The translations under genes and the position numbers were made by a program. Source: Mayamaea pseudoterrestris (lineage: Eukaryota > Bacillariophyta > Bacillariophyceae > Sellaphorales > Sellaphoraceae). Taken from it: a stretch of DNA of 64,000 bases. The notes under the pieces are model-generated. The model was not told where the DNA came from. It saw only the letters and a list, made by a program, of their open reading frames with translations, and did no database searches. Each line of letters begins with the position of its first letter. Position 1 is the stretch's first letter. This document shows positions 46,609 through 57,377 of this stretch, one piece after another. The DNA lies in assembly GCA_027923505.1 (NCBI GenBank), contig BROI01000029.1, positions 265,370 through 329,369 on the forward strand, given 5' to 3'.

Positions 46609-48087
46609 CTAGCAAATCACAGCTGGTTTGAGTTCATGATCATTGAGTCCATCCTCCTCGCTCGTGTCATCATAGTATTCAATCTGAGAGCTATCGTCTA
46701 GCCCCAAATCATAATCTAACCGTTCTATTCGACCCATTTCCAAGTGGGAATGCATCACGCTGTCGCCATGTTCACCGTCCTCAACAACCGGCGAAGGAGC
46801 AATCTCGTACACGATCACACCGAGAATCGTACCAGATAGGGCGACGAAAAACAGTTTCTGAGGAAGTATTCCTTGCGCTGCCACGGAGAAGACTACACTC
46901 CATATGTCTCCGGTCAGGAGTGACAAGTTGTAGAAAGTAGCTTCCGAAACCTGAAGAAACTGCGCCGTACCAACGTAACGCGCAATGCTGGCGACGACAT
47001 ATGCAGCCAGCACCCACCACGCCGTCGATCCGGTGCATGTTTCGCTACGATCGCCACTAGCAAAAAAGAATTCCGCAATCTCCTCGCGTTCAAACAAGCT
47101 GCAATGTATAAAGGCAATCATACTTGCCCAGAAGCCAAGCATGCCAAGATACTCGTCAGGTCCACCAATCGTTCGAACCGACACTTCCTGCACAACATTG
47201 CTCGCACCAACAAGCATGCCACCAATCGCCGCAAACAAGTCGCCAAGCATCATGTGCGGGTACTGCTGAACAACCACGCTTTCCGGTTCGCGCTGGTCAA
47301 CCTTGAAGTCGGTTACAATGTTTAGTACAATGCCGCCAATGCAGAGAGCGACGCCAACAAAGTGTAACTTGGTGTAGCAGCGTTGTAGAAAGACCTTTGA
47401 TAGTATGAGTGCGCTTGGAATGGCCAAGGCATCCAGCAAGGAGACGGATGTCAGTGTCGTGTACTGAAAGCCGCGCATGACAATGTAGTTGGCGTAAATG
47501 TCGAGTAAACTGATTGGAAAATATATTCTGCTCTTTTTCCAAAAATCAAAGGAAGGTGAAAGATCATGTTGAGAGGCTTGTCCTATTCTGTGGGCCGTAT
47601 CTTGTGGCATGGGCGTCGTAACGGAATTGTCGCTACTAGGTGACTCGCAGCTTGTTCGATCGGACATTGCATCATGGTCATCCTTTTCGTCGCTGCCAAT
47701 AGCAGTATTGTCGTTTCTGGCAACTTTAATCAGTAGCCCTGACAAGCCAACGTAAAAGAGCCCCACTGTAAACATTGGCGCCTTTAAGCGACAATCAATT
47801 GAAAGTGCAGCTTGGGCAGCTCCACTGCAGGCGACGAGAAACGAGAGTAATTGTCCAGCAAGTAAGACATCACACTTGTTCGCCAAGTGCTGGCAGACTG
47901 CCGAGGCCCGGCAAGAAATCAAGTCCATGAATGCGTGAACACAAGTTTGTTCACTGCTACTCTGAATTCTCATCTTTTTCATTCTTCCGGATGTCGAAGG
48001 CGGTGTTGCATTTGCGGGCGCAGATACCAACTCGGATCTTGGTCCACCAGCATCTTCGTCATAACGTCTTGAGGTTTCAACTTCCAT
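46609..48087 (-). CDS. SLC35F-like solute transporter (drug/metabolite transporter superfamily)
   Basis: 492 residues with about ten predicted membrane segments, for example LAGQLLSFLVACSGAAQAAL, FTVGLFYVGLSGLLIKVA, LHFVGVALCIGGIVLNIVTD and LGMLGFWASMIAFIHCSLF. The motif DIYANYIVMRGFQYTTLTSV with SLLDALAIPSALILSKVFLQ is typical of the SLC35F1/F2/F6 branch. A hydrophilic loop of about 60 residues separates early segments, and the C-terminal tail is acidic. Substrates of this branch are mostly unknown. Confidence 0.83.
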   Translation of the reverse strand: MEVETSRRYDEDAGGPRSELVSAPANATPPSTSGRMKKMRIQSSSEQTCVHAFMDLISCRASAVCQHLANKCDVLLAGQLLSFLVACSGAAQAALSIDCRLKAPMFTVGLFYVGLSGLLIKVARNDNTAIGSDEKDDHDAMSDRTSCESPSSDNSVTTPMPQDTAHRIGQASQHDLSPSFDFWKKSRIYFPISLLDIYANYIVMRGFQYTTLTSVSLLDALAIPSALILSKVFLQRCYTKLHFVGVALCIGGIVLNIVTDFKVDQREPESVVVQQYPHMMLGDLFAAIGGMLVGASNVVQEVSVRTIGGPDEYLGMLGFWASMIAFIHCSLFEREEIAEFFFASGDRSETCTGSTAWWVLAAYVVASIARYVGTAQFLQVSEATFYNLSLLTGDIWSVVFSVAAQGILPQKLFFVALSGTILGVIVYEIAPSPVVEDGEHGDSVMHSHLEMGRIERLDYDLGLDDSSQIEYYDDTSEEDGLNDHELKPAVIC

Positions 48088-48875
48088 ATTGTCCGTAGCG
48101 GGTTGTTGGTGGTGGCGCAGTGACTGTAAATCGGGTTTGAACTAAAGTAGCTAACGGTCGGTCAAGCTCGGCGAAAGAAGTTCTTCGTTGTATTTGCAGG
48201 CTAACACGAAAGCCTGATGGGTTGAAAATCTCTTCTCCCTCCTCACAGGCCTGATCAAAAATAGTAGTAGACTGAAAGTCAGCCCGTACAGAGACCAGTC
48301 GTTTGCTTGTTAACAGGCACGTTGCCTCGAAGGTACGGAACGAGTGAAAGTGACTGATTCACGGAACGAGTTCGAATCGATGCTTGACGGGATCAGTTGG
48401 GATATCGTAAACCTCTGGCGATCTAGCTCTCTAATGCACTGGTATAGTTGCTTTCAACAGCTCTGGCTCAACTCCCTCCACTCCATCTAGCGCTATTAAA
48501 AGAAAGACCCTCGACTGTTTCGTCCTTTCGAACGGATGATGAGGTTTGCGCGGGCCGTTTGGTCCGTCCGTCTTGGCTACGTGGCTTTGAAAATGTCACT
48601 CGGTCATGTGTTCTTTTCACTCCCATTTGGACAGAAATGTTGCGCACATGCGCGTTTTCACATGCATTCACTGTCATTGTACTTCTAACCTCGCAAGATC
48701 TACTTGTACATCTTTGATTACGCTGTGTATTGGTATATACTAACAATGAAGTGATTATCTTAAAGACAAAGGAGTTGAGGGATTTGGATGTTGGTGGCTG
48801 TTCTGCAAAAAGCACCTAATGAGCCACTTCAATCTTTTCCGTCCATGTGCCGTTCGATACAGTATGTGATGGAAT
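48088..48875. other. Intergenic region, nearly 0.8 kb
   Basis: No gene, repeat or RNA could be supported. A GTTCGAATC-like box near 48370 was examined as a tRNA B box and rejected. Confidence 0.4.
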
Positions 48876-49937
48876 CTAGTGCTTGTCATAAACATGTACG
48901 CTGCAAAGCCGCACCGAGTCACAAGTGGAAAGGTTGACTCGCTCTTCGACCGTGACAATCAAGCGAATCCACGGCCGCTGCTTGGAACCCTTGGCCAAGT
49001 CCGACTTGCGAAATAGACCAAACGGGTGCTTTGTAGTGATGCGCGCGTGAACATGGTGATTGATTCCATCACAATACAACTGCATGTCAGTTGGCAGTAT
49101 GGCGCACGTCTTGGGTGATTGCAGCACCAAGTCAGGACTGCCTACAAAGTCATTGAGTCGAAAATACACTTCATTGACGCTGGAACTCGGCGCAATCCGA
49201 GGAAGCAATGCCTGGAAAAGCTCTTGTGATGATATCGTGGAATGTTGCGTCGTTTGATTGCATAACTTGCTGAGGAACTCCATGTACAGCGATGGACTCT
49301 TGACGCCGAGTCCGTCAACAATCACCCCATTGATGGTCAACTTGCTAGAAGCGACTTCATTCTGCAAAGACAGCATTTCTTCTGGATCATCCATTGAAAA
49401 GTCACTCAATGCACCTAGTTGAATGTCCTGCAGGAGTGGTGAGCTTGCGATCGTCCGGATCATCATGCGTCGGTCGTTGCTTCGACTGAACTTGGATAGT
49501 GAATTCTTAAGCTTCTCGATAGGATCCAATACTGGCACGGCTTGCTTCTGCTGCTTTTGTTTTTGTATCTGAGAAATAGCTGTTGCTTGAGACCCCGCCA
49601 ATGGAGATTGCTTGGAGTTGGCCGACTTGTCGTCGCGAGGAAAAGGAGACGATCGAGACGATGCAGGAGGTGCGTCGCGACGATCAACGTTTGATGCATC
49701 TCTCGCAGCGTGTGGAATTGCCCTCGATACTCGTGGCGACGATGAGCGCATTGACGACGGAGGCCCATCTCGACGCTCCAGATCCTTGAAAGCAGCACGA
49801 GGAACTTTGACCACCTGTCGCGGTGATGGCGCGCGAGCGACAAATTGGTTGTCAGCTGTGAAAGCTTTCGCCGGTGAGCTGGCCACAAATCTTTGCGCCT
49901 CCAATTGATGAGGTGTCAGGATGCGATTGAACACCAT
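48876..49937 (-). CDS. Unknown family, tandem copy A (Ser/Arg-rich N-terminus)
   Basis: Start chosen at Met 49937 (MVFNRILTPHQLEAQ), which resembles the start of the neighbouring paralogue. 353 residues. The first 140 are disordered and Ser/Arg/Asp-rich. The C-terminal 220 align with copy B: a block with RSNDRRMMIRTIASSPLLQD, one with MEFLSKLCNQ, one with NEVYFRLNDFVGSPDLVLQ, and a final beta-rich block (RPWIRLIVTVEERVNLST, then SVRLCSVHVYDKH). No known domain was recognised. Confidence 0.68.
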   Translation of the reverse strand: MVFNRILTPHQLEAQRFVASSPAKAFTADNQFVARAPSPRQVVKVPRAAFKDLERRDGPPSSMRSSSPRVSRAIPHAARDASNVDRRDAPPASSRSSPFPRDDKSANSKQSPLAGSQATAISQIQKQKQQKQAVPVLDPIEKLKNSLSKFSRSNDRRMMIRTIASSPLLQDIQLGALSDFSMDDPEEMLSLQNEVASSKLTINGVIVDGLGVKSPSLYMEFLSKLCNQTTQHSTISSQELFQALLPRIAPSSSVNEVYFRLNDFVGSPDLVLQSPKTCAILPTDMQLYCDGINHHVHARITTKHPFGLFRKSDLAKGSKQRPWIRLIVTVEERVNLSTCDSVRLCSVHVYDKH

Positions 49938-50248
49938 TGTTCTATTGTCGATAGTCGGAGGATGGTGATGAAGTAGTAAAGTCGAACTGAACAATTAATT
50001 TGTCTTGGGCTCGACAATGAATCGAAATAATGGCGGCGAGCTTGGCGGCATCGCAAAAAGCGAGCCGGCACGTGCATTTCGTGAAAAGTCGACGCACGCG
50101 GTGCGCGCTTCAAATTCGAAACTTGCTCGCAATTTCATTACTGTATGTAGCCACCATTTTAGTAACAGCTATAACTTCCTATAATATACATCAAGCCAGT
50201 TTATCGTGTGCAGTACTTTTAGTCGCACTTTTAACTTCACACAAATCT
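49938..50248. other. Intergenic region between paralogues
   Basis: 311 bases, no feature supported. Confidence 0.35.
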
Positions 50249-51052
50249 TTACACAAAACCTAACTTCTCCGCCACCTTGACGGTGCAATATCGAACACTT
50301 TGCTGGTTGCTCAATTTGATTCTTTCGTGCACTGTCACCAGCAAATTGATCCATGGCCTCTTTGCCCGAGTCGATAGATCCACTTTGCGCAGCAAGCCGT
50401 AGGAGTGCAAAGTTTCGCTTTGCATGTGAATGCTGCCACTACAAGCGAAAACATCCAGTTTCGAATGAGTCGGCGGTCCATCATTTGAAGGAAGCAGCTT
50501 GAGATCGGGGCTGCCCAGTAGCGCATTGGCTAGGAAATACGCGTCATTGGCAGCGATAGACCGAGTCAGGCGGAGAATGGCTGCCTGAAAAATTTGCTCT
50601 GTCGACAAGCTCGACTCACACGCCAATGAATCACATATTTTTTCCATCACCCGAAGCATTTCTTTCTTTTGGAGATTGCTGCTTCCTCCCAACTTGACAT
50701 GGTTGAGCATTATTTTAGATTGCGTCACTTCTTCCTCCAGCTTAAGCCAGCCAGCCTCGTCGTCGGCGAGCGGTCCGACCAGCTTTGGCAAAGCAATATT
50801 CCTGAGCAGCTTGCTGTCTTCTAATAAGCGCAACATCATGATTCGATCATTGTTCTTGATGAATCGATACATAGCATTCTTGAGTTGCAGCTGTGTTTCC
50901 ACCTTGTCGGCCTTTGACGCCGGAAGTTCATGCTTGCTCGCCCGATAAAGTTCGCCCTTGGCGACGAGCTCCTTTGCCTTGCTAATGGCATTGCGCTGCA
51001 ATATACTACCGGGAGAAACGATTCTGTTGCGTGGTGAAAAGGGACGGACCAT
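50249..51052 (-). CDS. Unknown family, tandem copy B
   Basis: 267 residues, one exon. It shares with copy A the blocks KNNDRIMMLRLLEDSKLLRN, EEEVTQSKIMLNHVKLGG, NDAYFLANALLGSPDLKLL, and RPWINLLVTVHERIKLSN with SVRYCTVKVAEK. It lacks the long disordered insert of copy A. Both start MV and lie on the same strand about 300 bases apart, so they are a tandem duplication that has diverged widely. The C-terminal block reads as beta strands and could be a small C2-like or MATH-like fold, but this is only a guess. Confidence 0.68.
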   Translation of the reverse strand: MVRPFSPRNRIVSPGSILQRNAISKAKELVAKGELYRASKHELPASKADKVETQLQLKNAMYRFIKNNDRIMMLRLLEDSKLLRNIALPKLVGPLADDEAGWLKLEEEVTQSKIMLNHVKLGGSSNLQKKEMLRVMEKICDSLACESSLSTEQIFQAAILRLTRSIAANDAYFLANALLGSPDLKLLPSNDGPPTHSKLDVFACSGSIHMQSETLHSYGLLRKVDLSTRAKRPWINLLVTVHERIKLSNQQSVRYCTVKVAEKLGFV

Positions 51053-51320
51053 TTTGCGGCAACTTGATCAATCTACTCGCAGAGGAAGAAGCACCATGGA
51101 AAATGCTTGTTTTGCGTTTGTCGAGAAACTGATTTTAGCGAGTGCCGCCTCGCTCTTGCGCGCCAGTCGAGCTACGTGACGTAATGAAAAGCTTCCGATG
51201 ACCCAAGCAGAATGACCCTGCCGCTCGCCCCCATCGACCATGACGAAGATCTCGCGTGTCAACACATGCAGCATCCGCTCTAATAAGTTATAGCTTGGAC
51301 TTGAGAGGCTAGCTGCAACC

Positions 51321-53717
51321 ATGGCGACGCTCTCTCGTCGCTTACTGACAACTCAGTCACTAGTCTCGCGGTCACTTGTGACGAGGAAACTCGCATCAAA
51401 AGCCACATTCATGTCCACTAGTTCAGCAATCATTGTTCCAGCTTTGACAAACAATCATAGTCAGCAGCAATCGAAGCATTCGCATGGTCTCTGGTTGGCG
51501 GCTGGCGCAGGCTTGTTGGGGTTATTGTCTTCGCAAGAATACAATCGTAGAGCGCAGTGCTGCGGAATTGCTGGAGTAGTATCGTCTGCCAAGGCTGGCG
51601 AACATCATGATGCAAGGTACGTTCCATCTTGTCTGTACATGGAGGCAACAACGCGAGACACGCAGCTGTGCGAAGCCCCCGTCGAGATGGAATAGAGAGA
51701 GTCCCCGACAGCATCGTAAACAACGCTTGCTTACTTTGCATCCAAGGCGAAATCTAACTAATCAGCTCTTATTCGCACAGAGACTTTCTACTGGAAGGAT
51801 TGAGCATTTTAAAGAGCCGTGGCTACGATAGTGCCGGTATGGCGACGACGACCGAGGATGGAAAAGCTTTGGTAAGTTATCATAGTCTTTAAAGCAAGTT
51901 TTTCTATCTAAGTTGGCACAATATCACGCACTCATGCCATCGTCTATTCGTCGATTCACTCGCTGTAACAGGTCGTCACAAAGTACGCAAGTGATGGCGA
52001 AAAGGCCGATTGCATAGACCTTTTGCGCTCACACTCACAAGGCTCCGTCGGTCACCCAGTCGGAATCGCCCACACTCGCTGGGCCACGCACGGCGCAAAG
52101 ACGGACGAGAATGCCCATCCTCATGTTGATAGCTCCGGAAAGATTGCCTTGGTGCATAACGGTACTTTGAACAATGCGAATGAGCTCCGACGCCGACTCC
52201 AGTCGGAAGGTCATGTATTTACATCGCAGACGGACACGGAAGTCATTGCGAAACTGATAGGTCACTACTACAAATTGAGTGAAAGCAAGAGCTTGCGGGG
52301 CGCGACGGAACAAGCCTTGTTAGAGTGCGATGGGTCCTGGGGTCTTTGCATCATGTGCTCCGATCATCCAGACGAATTAGTAGTCGCCTGCAACGGTTCA
52401 CCCTTGGTGATTGGAATTGCTGACGACCGCACGTTCGTTGCGAGTGAAACTGCCGCCTTTAATCGCTACACGAAAAATTTCATTTCCATGAAGGATGGCG
52501 AAATTGGAGTGCTGACGGCTGATGGGCAGCACTTGGACCTGACGCGTCAGCAGGTGGCACCGGATCACAAGATTGTTCTTTCGCCTGATCCGTACCCACA
52601 CTGGACGCTGAAGGAATGCATGGAGCAGCCCGAGTCGGTTGCACGTGCTCTTGGTTATGGTGGTCGCATGAGCTCCGACAGAATCCAGTTGGGTGGTTTG
52701 GATACGCATGTTGACAAGCTGAAGCGAATCAAGCATATGATGCTGTCAGCTTGCGGAACGAGTTTAAACGCTTCCAAGTATGGTGAACGGTTAATGAAGC
52801 TGATGGGTAGCTTTGACACCGTGACTTGTCTAGATTCTGCCGAAACGGAAGCGAAAGATTTCCCGTGTCCCAACAACGTATTGGAGTCAGGCTTGATAGT
52901 TGTGTCACAGAGCGGTGAGACGAAAGACGTTGTCCGAGTCGTGAACACGGCGTTAGAAAAGGGAGTCACTTGCTTGAGTGTCGTCAATACCGTTGGCAGT
53001 TTGATCGCCCGGACGACAAAGCTTGGTGTGTACTGCAATGCTGGGCGAGAAAATGCAGTCGCAAGCACCAAAGCATTTACCACGCAAGTGACTGTTCTGG
53101 CGCTAGTTGCGCTGTGGTTTCGACAATTGCGCGACACAATCGAAGGGACTCCTCCAAGTGTCGAAGCGATGCGCCTAAAAGATTCGTTGATGCGCCTTCC
53201 AATTACCCTCGGAATGGCCATGAAGACCAGAGAAAAGTGCAAGGCCGTTGCGCAGCGATTGAAAGACAAGGAACATTGCTTTGTTCTTGGTAAGGGGTTC
53301 GGTGAGCCAGTAGCCTACGAGGGAGCGCTGAAGATCAAAGAAATGTGTTATCTGCATGCTGAAGGCTACAGTGGCGGTGCTCTCAAGCATGGCCCATTCG
53401 CGTTGCTTGAAGACGACAAGGGCAAGTTTGGTGCCACGCCCATCATCATGCTCATCTTTGATGACAACCACGCCCATCATATGCGCACTGCTGCTGAAGA
53501 AGTCAAGGCCCGCGGCGCAGAAATCATAATTATCACCGACAAGCCATCGTTGGCCAGAGATTTGGACCCGGACCCAATCGTGATACCCACGAATGGTGCC
53601 ATGACTGCACTGGGAGCTGTCATTCCACTGCAGCTACTTGCATATGAACTGGCCATGCTCCGCGGAGTCAACCCCGATACACCTCGAAACCTTGCCAAGG
53701 CTGTTACAGTCGATTAG
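51321..53717 (+). CDS. Glutamine-fructose-6-phosphate aminotransferase with N-terminal presequence
   Basis: First step of hexosamine (UDP-GlcNAc) synthesis. Exons: 51321-51616, 51781-51871, 51972-53717, with GTACG, GTAAGT and matching AG borders; 710 residues. The glutaminase domain has [10 protein letters not shown] (catalytic Cys81), [20 protein letters not shown] and [20 protein letters not shown]. Two SIS isomerase domains follow: [40 protein letters not shown], then [15 protein letters not shown] and the end [15 protein letters not shown]. The catalytic Cys must be N-terminal in the mature enzyme, yet here 80 residues precede it: a basic mitochondrial-like presequence and a hydrophobic stretch ([17 protein letters not shown]). 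Cleavage directly before Cys81 is required for glutaminase activity. Confidence 0.92.
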
Positions 53718-54064
53718 CTAATTGTACGAGTACACGATTATTGCACGACGACTTGTAAAGTATTTAGCTTGCTGTGGAATTTGAAATATTCTGCCAATGC
53801 TCTCCTATAACCCAGGCTTAACAGCAGTATGCCCTCGAATACAATGCTTCTATTTGTAATAATGCAAAACGTACCGGTAGATTAAATAAGGTACTGATTC
53901 GAGCCCGAAATTATGTAGAGAGGATAGCTGCGAGGCTTTCATTCTTGTGAACGAGTGTCGCCAGTTCAAACTCGCACTGCACACCATGGCGATTCATTCA
54001 CCTGTCCAATTGTCCACCTATCCCATGCACAAACTCAGCCCACTTTCCTCCGCAACAGCGTAAC
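53718..54064. other. Intergenic promoter region of the four-TM gene
   Basis: 347 bases with the palindrome at 53872-53879; nothing else seen. Confidence 0.4.
53872..53879. promoter_or_regulatory. TACCGGTA palindrome upstream of four-TM gene
   Basis: Perfect copy about 190 bases 5' of the next start codon (54065). Confidence 0.4.
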
Positions 54065-54538
54065 ATGTCAAATTCTTTGAACGTCCTTGCAATAGTCTTG
54101 TTTTGGTTCCTGTCCGTGACCAGTCTCATATCCGGCATATGCGGATTCCTGCTCAAGCTTCCAAAGTTCTATTTTCCAGAATGTTACATGGTCAATGGCG
54201 TTCCAGGCACAGGCGATACAGACTTTGAAAAGATTGCGACATTTGTCTTTGCATGCGTCTACATTGCGCCAATTGGAGGATTAGTCTACGCCTACTTTGC
54301 GCACGGCGCAGTGTCCGAGGCAATGATGTCTGCGTCGATTGCTCCGCTGCTGTACCACGCCATGTCATTCTTTGGGATCTACTTTGTCTTTGGTCGATAC
54401 TTAAATCCTGAATTCACATCAATGCACGGAGCTGCGGCAGTGCATGCAGTCTATGCCATATTGTTCGGAGTGCTCTTTTGGGCGGCGTCGAGTAACGAGA
54501 CGAATGAGGTGTTTACAACATCATCAAAGACTGACTAA
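54065..54538 (+). CDS. Small four-transmembrane protein of unknown function
   Basis: 157 residues, one exon. Four predicted membrane helices: VLAIVLFWFLSVTSLISGI, ATFVFACVYIAPIGGLVYAY, IAPLLYHAMSFFGIYFVFG and AAAVHAVYAILFGVLFWAA. A His sits in the third and fourth helices. No family was recognised; it could be a DoxX-like or TMEM-type protein. Confidence 0.68.
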   Translation: MSNSLNVLAIVLFWFLSVTSLISGICGFLLKLPKFYFPECYMVNGVPGTGDTDFEKIATFVFACVYIAPIGGLVYAYFAHGAVSEAMMSASIAPLLYHAMSFFGIYFVFGRYLNPEFTSMHGAAAVHAVYAILFGVLFWAASSNETNEVFTTSSKTD

Positions 54539-55039
54539 TTATGCGAAGACCAGCTCTAGCATGCGTTATCTAATAATTCCGCACTGCAACAGCTCTGGCT
54601 AGTGGCTACAGTGTACTCCTACTAGATCGGTTGGTGGGGTGCAATGTATTCCGAAGGTGATTTAAAGTTACCCTTGTCAATTTTCGTCTCGAGATGCGCA
54701 AATGACAAATGGGATAGGAATCAGTTATATATTTACAAAGTATAGTGATGTCATGCTTATCAGCTCTCAGTCAGCAGCGATGATAGGCGGGGAGAAGATA
54801 GCTACCCCACGAACGCAGACGTTTCTCGTGCCAGGCTGGCGCGCTCACCGCCGACGGTTTGCCATGGCGGACCGTCGTCCTCCATTTCACATCAACACCA
54901 TTGAGCAAACATTCGTCAGTACACGTAGTTATCATATCGACTGCTAGTCGACAACAGCTTAAAACTTAAATTGCCTGGCTTCCCAACCAACAAAGTTCCC
55001 AAAGTTCCCCGCTAGGCAATCTAAACGAGCAAAGAAGTC
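54539..55039. other. Intergenic region
   Basis: 501 bases, no supported gene or repeat. Confidence 0.35.
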
Positions 55040-56644
55040 ATGTTATACTCGAACGTTGTTGCAGCCTCCTCGGCCTTGCTAATTTGTATAGCCCAGGCTT
55101 CTGTAACTCCTCCGTCTAATACCTACTGGTCTCGAACGGAACGAGGCGCGCACAATGATGAAGACAATGATGAAGCTGACCTAGAGACGCTCCAAGAGGC
55201 ACTGAGTGGATGGGAGCGACGGCCAGCAAGGAGCAGTGGTCTGCACCCTCGGGCGGGGCTCGCGTCGTCATCACGATTGTCGAGCAGCAGCAACAACAAG
55301 CGGAGAGGATCTAATGAGGACGATGTTGATTTCAAAAGGTCTCAAGACTGGTGGAAGGATCCATTGGCGCAGTTTGATGGAGTTGATAGTCGGGGCAGTA
55401 GGGAAATGGCGCCTTCGAAGAAGGATGACGACTACGTTTTGAATGATGATGAGCCAGAGTCAATAATGGAGGAGGATGACTTTACACTAAACGTACAACC
55501 AGTTCGAACTAAAGCGCCCCTTCCAGTAATTGAGGAACAAAATGACGAAACTGAGGTCATAACACCGCGGCCTCGCAAGACGCAACGAGGCTCATTTGAG
55601 ACTCCGAAGGAGACTATCCAAGCGAGCCCAGAAAGTCGTGTCAATCATCAAGTTGCAATCCAAGAAGAATCGCGCCAAGGCTCCTCATTTGGGTTTCCGG
55701 TCCTGCTTGCGTCATTAATTCCAGGACCAGCGAAACAATTGCTTTCTCGCATTCCAGTCATGCAGGTGCTGGCGCTGCTGGCCGTTGCAAAGCAACTTTA
55801 CGAATGGCGAATGCAGCAACCGCTTAAAGTTATTAAGAGTGTTGCCAAAGCTGAAAAGTCGCCAGCAGCTCGCAAGAAGACGAACAAGGCTGTCGAGAAC
55901 AAGCCCATTAGACCCGAAACAACACGCATGGACCATTTAGACTTGGACAGCGAATCGGACGAGGAGCTGGATCTCGACGAAGTACCAGAAGCTTTTCGAA
56001 ACAACCCCAGAACCAGAGCCGTTTTTGAGAAAAAGAAGAAACGTGCGAATGCGGCACAAGCTGCTGCTGTCCCAGAACCAAAAGCTGAAGTTGTAAAGCC
56101 ACGAAAGGTTGCGCCCGCTAAGCCGGCCAAGAAGCGAGTGACGAGCAAGAGCCAAACAAAAATGATGCCGGTTCTCTCTGGTGGGTGGACAGATGGGCTT
56201 TTTGGACCGCGCCGACCATCTGCCAGGCAGCTTATGGAGAAGGTTACCTCGTTAGAGCAATCCTTTCAGCAAGCGGAGCAAGCAAAGTCCAACCTAGAGC
56301 AAGCTTACGAGAGGGCGAACTGGCAATTGCAGGAATCACAAACGGAGTTTGACAAGCTTAAGCAGACTACGAAGTATTTGCAAGCACAGCTTCGCGACAA
56401 CGAAGAAATGCTGGAGAAGGTGGTCAAGGAGCAGGAGCACAAGTCAACGGAGGAGCTTATGCAGATGAAAGAGGCCATGATTAAGGTTGTTGAGCGAGAG
56501 CGCGAAGCCATGCGAGAAGAGTTTATCAAGCAAGCAGCCGAGCTGGAGGAAGTATGGAAGCTATCGGTGGGCAAGCGACGTCATTCGAGCCGAACCCGCA
56601 GCAGCGTTGACGACGCAAAGAGCAATGTATACAGCGTGGAATGA
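55040..56644 (+). CDS. Signal-peptide protein with C-terminal coiled coil, unknown function
   Basis: 534 residues, one exon. An N-terminal signal-peptide-like segment (VVAASSALLICIAQASVTPP) is followed by a long disordered acidic/Ser-rich region. A hydrophobic segment lies near residue 225 (FPVLLASLIPGPAKQLLSRI, then VLALLAVAKQL) and could span or lie on a membrane. A Lys/Pro/Ala-rich linker comes next, then a heptad-like coiled coil of about 120 residues (VTSLEQSFQQAEQAKSNLEQ onward). It could be an endomembrane tether or cell-wall-associated protein; no family was recognised. Confidence 0.68.
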   Translation: MLYSNVVAASSALLICIAQASVTPPSNTYWSRTERGAHNDEDNDEADLETLQEALSGWERRPARSSGLHPRAGLASSSRLSSSSNNKRRGSNEDDVDFKRSQDWWKDPLAQFDGVDSRGSREMAPSKKDDDYVLNDDEPESIMEEDDFTLNVQPVRTKAPLPVIEEQNDETEVITPRPRKTQRGSFETPKETIQASPESRVNHQVAIQEESRQGSSFGFPVLLASLIPGPAKQLLSRIPVMQVLALLAVAKQLYEWRMQQPLKVIKSVAKAEKSPAARKKTNKAVENKPIRPETTRMDHLDLDSESDEELDLDEVPEAFRNNPRTRAVFEKKKKRANAAQAAAVPEPKAEVVKPRKVAPAKPAKKRVTSKSQTKMMPVLSGGWTDGLFGPRRPSARQLMEKVTSLEQSFQQAEQAKSNLEQAYERANWQLQESQTEFDKLKQTTKYLQAQLRDNEEMLEKVVKEQEHKSTEELMQMKEAMIKVVEREREAMREEFIKQAAELEEVWKLSVGKRRHSSRTRSSVDDAKSNVYSVE

Positions 56645-57377
56645 ATGGTGTCTACCTTGCGCGAATGAAGAGTTAGTCAATAGCATATCGCACTCTAAAC
56701 TTATACATTATGTCAATTAAGTCATACGGAGTTTCAGGGTTGGTAGCCGTAACAGTAACCAGTGCAGTGAAAGTGCCATGCTTTCCGCACACCAATTTCT
56801 GCTGCTTGACTCGCCGAACCCTTCAACATAGTCGTAACTCACAACAACTGAAGTACTTGCAGTAGCGGATATCGCCAATGATTTATGTGTTCGTCTCGGT
56901 TGATAAGCTAGTAATTGACTGTGAATGGAAGTGGAACACACGCAGCCTCGAGTCATGCTGCAAAACGGCATATCGGTAGGAGTACGTGTTTTCATTGAAG
57001 AACACTTGGGCGTTTCTTACTGGAACTTTATGTCCAATATAGCCTGACATTTTGATCTGATCACTCGAATATCGAAAACACGGTTTATTCTTGTGAAAAG
57101 CTGTCAATCCTTGAACTTTCGCCTCGCACAATAAGTCCAATGTCTAATCCATTCTTGATACGACCCAAAAACGTCAGAATGACCTTCGTTAGCGTTCTTC
57201 ACGGAACATTTAGGGGTCATTTCCGAATCGAGGAGCTTGAGGAAGCGATGGCACGCGCAAACAGACCATTACAAATCTTGCATCTGGCGTCTCCTTTTCG
57301 ACCAATCTTTGCAATCGTTCCGCACCACTCGAGATAAAAGTGTTCATTCTGCATTACATCATTCTGATAGACTAGCC
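56645..57377. other. Intergenic region, 0.73 kb
   Basis: Short open frames only; no splice partners or domains. No RNA gene or repeat was seen. Confidence 0.35.

Noticed and set aside
48360-48400. tRNA gene, from a GTTCGAATC-like box
   Set aside because: No A box at the right distance and no cloverleaf could be folded by eye.
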